Source: Thermoplasmata archaeon
GTDB taxonomy: Archaea > Thermoplasmatota > Thermoplasmata > Thermoplasmatales > Thermoplasmataceae
DNA length: 16,442 bases
Direction: 5' to 3'
Assembly (NCBI GenBank): GCA_021797025.1
Contig: JAKAAK010000040.1
Location: 1 to 16,442 of the forward strand
Below, piece by piece: positions 13,913 to 16,442 of the stretch. The position numbers and the translations under genes were made by a program. Numbering within the stretch: the first letter of the stretch is position 1; the number at the start of each line of letters is the position of its first letter. The notes under the pieces are model-generated. The model worked only from the letters and a program-made list of their open reading frames with translations. It had not been told where the DNA came from and ran no database searches.

Positions 13913-14959
13913 TTGCTCAAAGTAGGTATTGTGGGCGGATCCGGATACGTCGGGGGAGAATTGCTCAGGCTCCTTGTGGGTCACAGTGATGTTGAAATTG
14001 TGACAGTCTCCTCCACAAGTCATGCCGGAGAAAAGGTTTCAAGAGTGCATCCAGACCTTTACGGATTAACGGATTTAAAATTTGAAGCTATTTCACCGCT
14101 TGATATGGCAGGAAGGGTAGATTTAATATTCCTTGCGCTTCCTCACGGTACTTCTGTCAAGTATGTTCCCGAACTTGTTGAAACCGGTGTAAAAATTATA
14201 GATATGAGCGCAGATTTCAGATTGAAAGATCATACTCTGTACAGGCAATGGTACGGATATGAACATAAATATCCGGACTTAATCAAAAAATTTGTTTACG
14301 GGATGCCGGAGCTCCACAGGGAAGAGATAAAAAATGCCAGGTACATAGCAACACCGGGGTGTATTGCCTCCTCATCCATTTACAGCATTGCACCTTTCCT
14401 TTCACTGGATATTACCAGTAATATCATAAATGTGGATGCAAAAGTCGGATCTTCAGGATCAGGATCTGGGCTGGATGAATCAAAGGTATTCTCGGAAAGA
14501 TTCGGGTCTGTAAGGGCATATAAACCGTTCGGTCACAGGCATACCCCTGAGATCGAACAGGAACTGGAATATGCCTCCGGCAAAAAGGTAAAAATCGCTC
14601 TTTCTGCACATTCCGTAAATATGGTCAGGGGTATCTTAACAACCTCAAGCATATATGCAGAACAGGAGGAAATTTATCTCTGGGGATTGCTGAAAAAATT
14701 CTATGGTAATGAGAGATTTGTAAGGCTTATAATGGACAGGAAAAGCAATTATAAATATCCTGACCCCAAGACAGTTGTCGGATCAAACTTTATCGACGTT
14801 GGATTTGCTATTGATAAATATGTCAAAAGGATTGTCTCCTTTGGAGCCATTGACAATCTTATAAAAGGCGCTGCCGGAAATGCTGTTCAATCCATGAATA
14901 TCATGAACGGTTTCCCGGAATACGAGTCATTGATGGCCCCATCTTTATTCCCGGTGTGA
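13913..14959 (+). CDS. lysY: [LysW]-aminoadipyl/glutamyl phosphate reductase (LysY/ArgC family)
   Basis: The 348-residue enzyme reduces the LysW-bound acyl phosphate to the semialdehyde with NADPH. The N-terminal Rossmann loop is VGIVGGSGYVGGELLRLL. The catalytic Cys is C150 in YIATPGCIASS. The family blocks VDAKVGSSGSGSGLDES and PFGHRHTPEIEQEL follow, and the C-terminus has FGAIDNLIKGAAGNAVQSMNIM. I choose the TTG at 13913: it gives the canonical N-terminus MLKVGIVGG, has GGGGAG six bases upstream, and avoids overlap with lysW. A GTG at 13892 would add seven residues inside lysW. It lies between lysW and lysZ, which favours LysW-linked LysY over ordinary ArgC. Whether it serves lysine, arginine or both cannot be decided here. 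Confidence 0.93.
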   Translation: MLKVGIVGGSGYVGGELLRLLVGHSDVEIVTVSSTSHAGEKVSRVHPDLYGLTDLKFEAISPLDMAGRVDLIFLALPHGTSVKYVPELVETGVKIIDMSADFRLKDHTLYRQWYGYEHKYPDLIKKFVYGMPELHREEIKNARYIATPGCIASSSIYSIAPFLSLDITSNIINVDAKVGSSGSGSGLDESKVFSERFGSVRAYKPFGHRHTPEIEQELEYASGKKVKIALSAHSVNMVRGILTTSSIYAEQEEIYLWGLLKKFYGNERFVRLIMDRKSNYKYPDPKTVVGSNFIDVGFAIDKYVKRIVSFGAIDNLIKGAAGNAVQSMNIMNGFPEYESLMAPSLFPV

Positions 14960-14962
14960 ACT

Positions 14963-15763
14963 ATGAAAGTAATAAAAATAGGTGGAAGTATACTGGAAAA
15001 ATTCCTGGAAAATGACAATCTTTATACCATTATTGAAGGATTGAATGAACCAGTTGCCATAGTACACGGTGGCGGCAACTATCTTGATAGCCATGCAGAC
15101 TCTTTTAATTACCATCCAAGATTTGTTACATCACCGGACGGAATACGAAGCAGGTATACCGATAAAGGTACACTGGAAATATTCACAATGGTAATGAACC
15201 TGATCAACCAGAAGATAGTTCTCAATCTCCTCCAGCATGGTATAAAGGCGGTTACACTTAATGGCATTATGAAGGCCAGGAGAAAAGAAAAATTGATAAT
15301 TTTAAATGAAAACAATAGAAAGATGGTAATTGACGGTGGATACACAGGAAGAGTAGATTCGGCAGACCCGGTTCCAACCAGAAATTTAATGGAAGCAGGA
15401 TATATTCCTGTAATCTCGCCAATAGCATACGGCACTGACAGTTATCTTAATGTCGATGCTGACAGGGCTGCAGCCTATGTTGCAGGTTCAATAAAAGCTG
15501 ACACATTGACGTTCCTGACCAATGTAAACGGGCTTTACTATGAAGATAAGATAATTGAGCGGGCAGATACTGCATATATAAGGAGCATTCTGAAATATAT
15601 AGGAACAGGAATGGACAAAAAACTAATGGCTTCCATAGAAGCCCTGGAGATGGGCGTAAAACAGGTAACAATTTCCAGCCCATTCCAGAATATGGAAAAT
15701 GGAACTGTGATTTATAGTCAATCACCCCTCCCGGAAGGAAGGGGCTCGAACCGTGAGGTTTGA
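14963..15763 (+). CDS. lysZ: [LysW]-aminoadipate/glutamate kinase, C-terminus altered by an IscB element
   Basis: The 266-residue amino acid kinase phosphorylates the LysW-bound carboxylate. Visible motifs are KIGGS (K5, G7-S9), VHGGGN (35-39), GIRSRYTD, the nucleotide-binding NVDADRAAAYVAGSIKADTLTFLTNVNGLY, and TGMDKKLMASIEALEMGVKQVTIS. It starts three bases after lysY with GGTG as ribosome site. ArgB/LysZ proteins normally end a few residues after the GTVI strand. Here about fourteen more codons (QSPLPEGRGSNREV) are read from the hairpin-rich left end of the IscB element before a TGA. The final residues and stop are therefore probably transposon-derived, though the kinase core is intact and likely functional. 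Aminotransferase and deacetylase-like genes (lysJ, lysK) are expected downstream, beyond the element. Confidence 0.92.
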   Translation: MKVIKIGGSILEKFLENDNLYTIIEGLNEPVAIVHGGGNYLDSHADSFNYHPRFVTSPDGIRSRYTDKGTLEIFTMVMNLINQKIVLNLLQHGIKAVTLNGIMKARRKEKLIILNENNRKMVIDGGYTGRVDSADPVPTRNLMEAGYIPVISPIAYGTDSYLNVDADRAAAYVAGSIKADTLTFLTNVNGLYYEDKIIERADTAYIRSILKYIGTGMDKKLMASIEALEMGVKQVTISSPFQNMENGTVIYSQSPLPEGRGSNREV

Positions 15764-15987
15764 GGGCAACTGGTTGATTAGGGGGTTTAAATGATATGTC
15801 AAACATAAAAAATAAACAGAAATTAGAAAGGAGAAATACATACACGCCCACAGATGCTCCACAAGTCTGGGGCAACTGCGATTCGTCATTAAACAGAGAG
15901 GAAACTCTCAGTGTGCCGAATTTAAAAACCCTTTCCAACAACCCCGATGTGGACTTACCCCAACCTGCAGGGGGGCTTAAAGCCGTT
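15725..15987 (+). ncRNA. Candidate omegaRNA of the IscB element
   Basis: The segment between lysZ and the IscB start is richer in G and C than its surroundings and folds well. CCCCTCC pairs with GGaAGGGG (15725-15744). It is followed without a gap by CTCGAACC-GTGA-GGTTTGAG (15745-15764), closed by a GNRA tetraloop. GCCC-a-CAGA pairs with TCTG-GGGC (15846-15873). GAGAG-GAAA-CTCTC (15896-15909) has another GNRA loop. CCCC/GGGG (15958-15974) follows just before the protein. GGGTTT at 15783-15788 can pair with AAACCC at 15926-15931 and close the central part. IscB omegaRNAs are encoded immediately upstream of iscB with the guide at the 5' end, so the guide would be the roughly 16 bases before the scaffold. 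The exact boundary, between about 15713 and 15745, is uncertain. Confidence 0.65.
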
Positions 15988-16442
15988 ATGCAGGTATTTA
16001 TTTTAAACATGGATGGAAAACCATTAATGCCTTGCAAACCTGCAAAGGCAAAGCATCTCTTAAAGGAACATAAATCGAAGATAGTACAGCATTCTCCTTT
16101 TACTATTCAGCTACTGTGGCAGTGTGAGAGTGACACTCAGGATGTAATCCTGGGAATAGATTCAGGATATAAGCATATAGGATTCTCTGCCGTAACAGCT
16201 CAAAGAGAACTTCTATCTGGTGAAGTAACAGCAAGAATCGATATGCCGAAACTAAATATCGAAAAGTCCATGTACCGTGGAAAAAGAAGAAATAAATTAT
16301 GGTACAGAAAGCCAAGATTCCTTAACAGGGGAAGAAAGGGAGGGGAATGGTTTGCACCGAGTATTAATCATAAACTGGAAACACATATAAGGCTAATAGA
16401 GAAAATAAAGAGTATCATTCCTGTATCCAGAGTTGTTATAGA
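15988..16442 (+). CDS. iscB: RNA-guided nuclease IscB, N-terminal part (runs off the window)
   Basis: 151 complete codons are visible. MQVFILNMDGKPLMPCKPAKAK is the N-terminal PLMP domain (P12-L-M-P15). VILGIDSGYKHIGFSA is RuvC-I, with catalytic D58. The Arg-rich bridge helix is YRGKRRNKLWYRKPRFLNR (96-114), and the last visible residues RVVI lead into RuvC-II, with the next codon starting GA (Glu or Asp). HNH and the remaining RuvC parts are beyond the edge. IscB is the Cas9 ancestor and cuts double-stranded DNA under omegaRNA guidance. The frame is open upstream to an ATG at 15796, but those 64 codons look non-protein-like and coincide with RNA hairpins. IscB proteins begin just before the PLMP strand, so I choose 15988. 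Confidence 0.9.
   Translation, partial: MQVFILNMDGKPLMPCKPAKAKHLLKEHKSKIVQHSPFTIQLLWQCESDTQDVILGIDSGYKHIGFSAVTAQRELLSGEVTARIDMPKLNIEKSMYRGKRRNKLWYRKPRFLNRGRKGGEWFAPSINHKLETHIRLIEKIKSIIPVSRVVI

Larger units (their letters stand above)
15725..16442 (+). mobile_element. IS200/IS605-like IscB element, left part only
   Basis: The element comprises a hairpin-bearing end, an omegaRNA-like region and iscB, inserted at the 3' end of lysZ in the same orientation. Short inverted repeats of IS4-type transposons and a duplicated target are not seen at the visible end, consistent with single-strand transposons that use subterminal hairpins. The 15725-15744 hairpin is the candidate end structure. No tnpA transposase is in the visible part. 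The other end lies outside the window, so boundary and autonomy are unknown. Confidence 0.6.

Noticed and set aside
15725..15764. Minus strand contains GGTTCGAGCC, like a tRNA T-arm
   Set aside because: The flanking bases do not form the 5-bp T-stem or a 7-bp acceptor stem, and no anticodon or D arm can be drawn. The motif is part of the plus-strand hairpin.
15827..15834. Strong Shine-Dalgarno-like AAGGAGA
   Set aside because: No ATG, GTG or TTG start lies at a suitable distance leading into an open frame. It is better explained as part of the omegaRNA region.
15447..16037. 196-codon reading frame on the minus strand across the lysZ end and the IscB start
   Set aside because: It is antisense to lysZ, to the structured RNA region and to the PLMP domain, has low-complexity Ser/Pro/Leu-rich composition, and shows no recognisable motif.
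1..16442. CRISPR array, rRNA or tRNA genes
   Set aside because: No regularly spaced direct repeats and no cloverleaf or rRNA-like conserved stretches were found by reading both strands.

Overview
The window looks like chromosome from an acidophilic archaeon of the Thermoplasmata (Ferroplasma/Acidiplasma/Cuniculiplasma-like). This is inferred from four things: low GC; TATA boxes about 21-32 bp upstream of many start codons, implying leaderless or very short-leader mRNAs; a GH15 trehalase-type gene joined to otsA/otsB; and a LysW-dependent lysine/arginine pathway. I cannot fix the genus without a database search.

Left part (1-5300). The 5' end of a minus-strand gene encodes an MIT-like helical domain, as found at the N-terminus of Vps4/CdvC-type AAA ATPases. 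It diverges from a small zinc-ribbon protein whose promoter carries a perfect 19-bp palindrome. A trehalose operon follows: GH15 glycosidase (probable trehalase), OtsA and OtsB, with otsA and otsB overlapping. A convergent epimerase-like gene has a degenerate nucleotide-binding loop.

Middle part (5300-13500). This holds an MFS transporter, a P3A-type (proton-pump-like) P-type ATPase, a convergent OsmC-family protein, an APC-family amino acid permease, and then three plus-strand genes, each with its own TATA box: a metal-dependent cyclase/kynurenine-formamidase-family hydrolase, an atypical SDR with Ser/Arg in place of the catalytic Tyr/Lys, and a small cupin.

Right part (13423-16442). A 315-bp AT-rich region with several perfect palindromes precedes lysW (57 aa, too short for an ordinary ORF scan, with the diagnostic EDWGE C-terminus), lysY and lysZ. 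These encode the carrier protein and two enzymes that build lysine or arginine precursors on LysW.

The most notable feature is at the right edge. The 3' end of lysZ runs directly into a structured, GC-richer segment with several hairpins, two of them capped by GNRA tetraloops. This is followed by the N-terminal 151 codons of an IscB protein (PLMP motif, RuvC-I Asp, Arg-rich bridge helix), cut off by the window end. It reads as an IS200/IS605-like IscB-omegaRNA (OMEGA) element inserted at the lysZ terminus in the same orientation as the lys operon. The element appears to supply the last codons and stop of lysZ, and the lysZ 3' end occupies the place where the RNA guide should lie.
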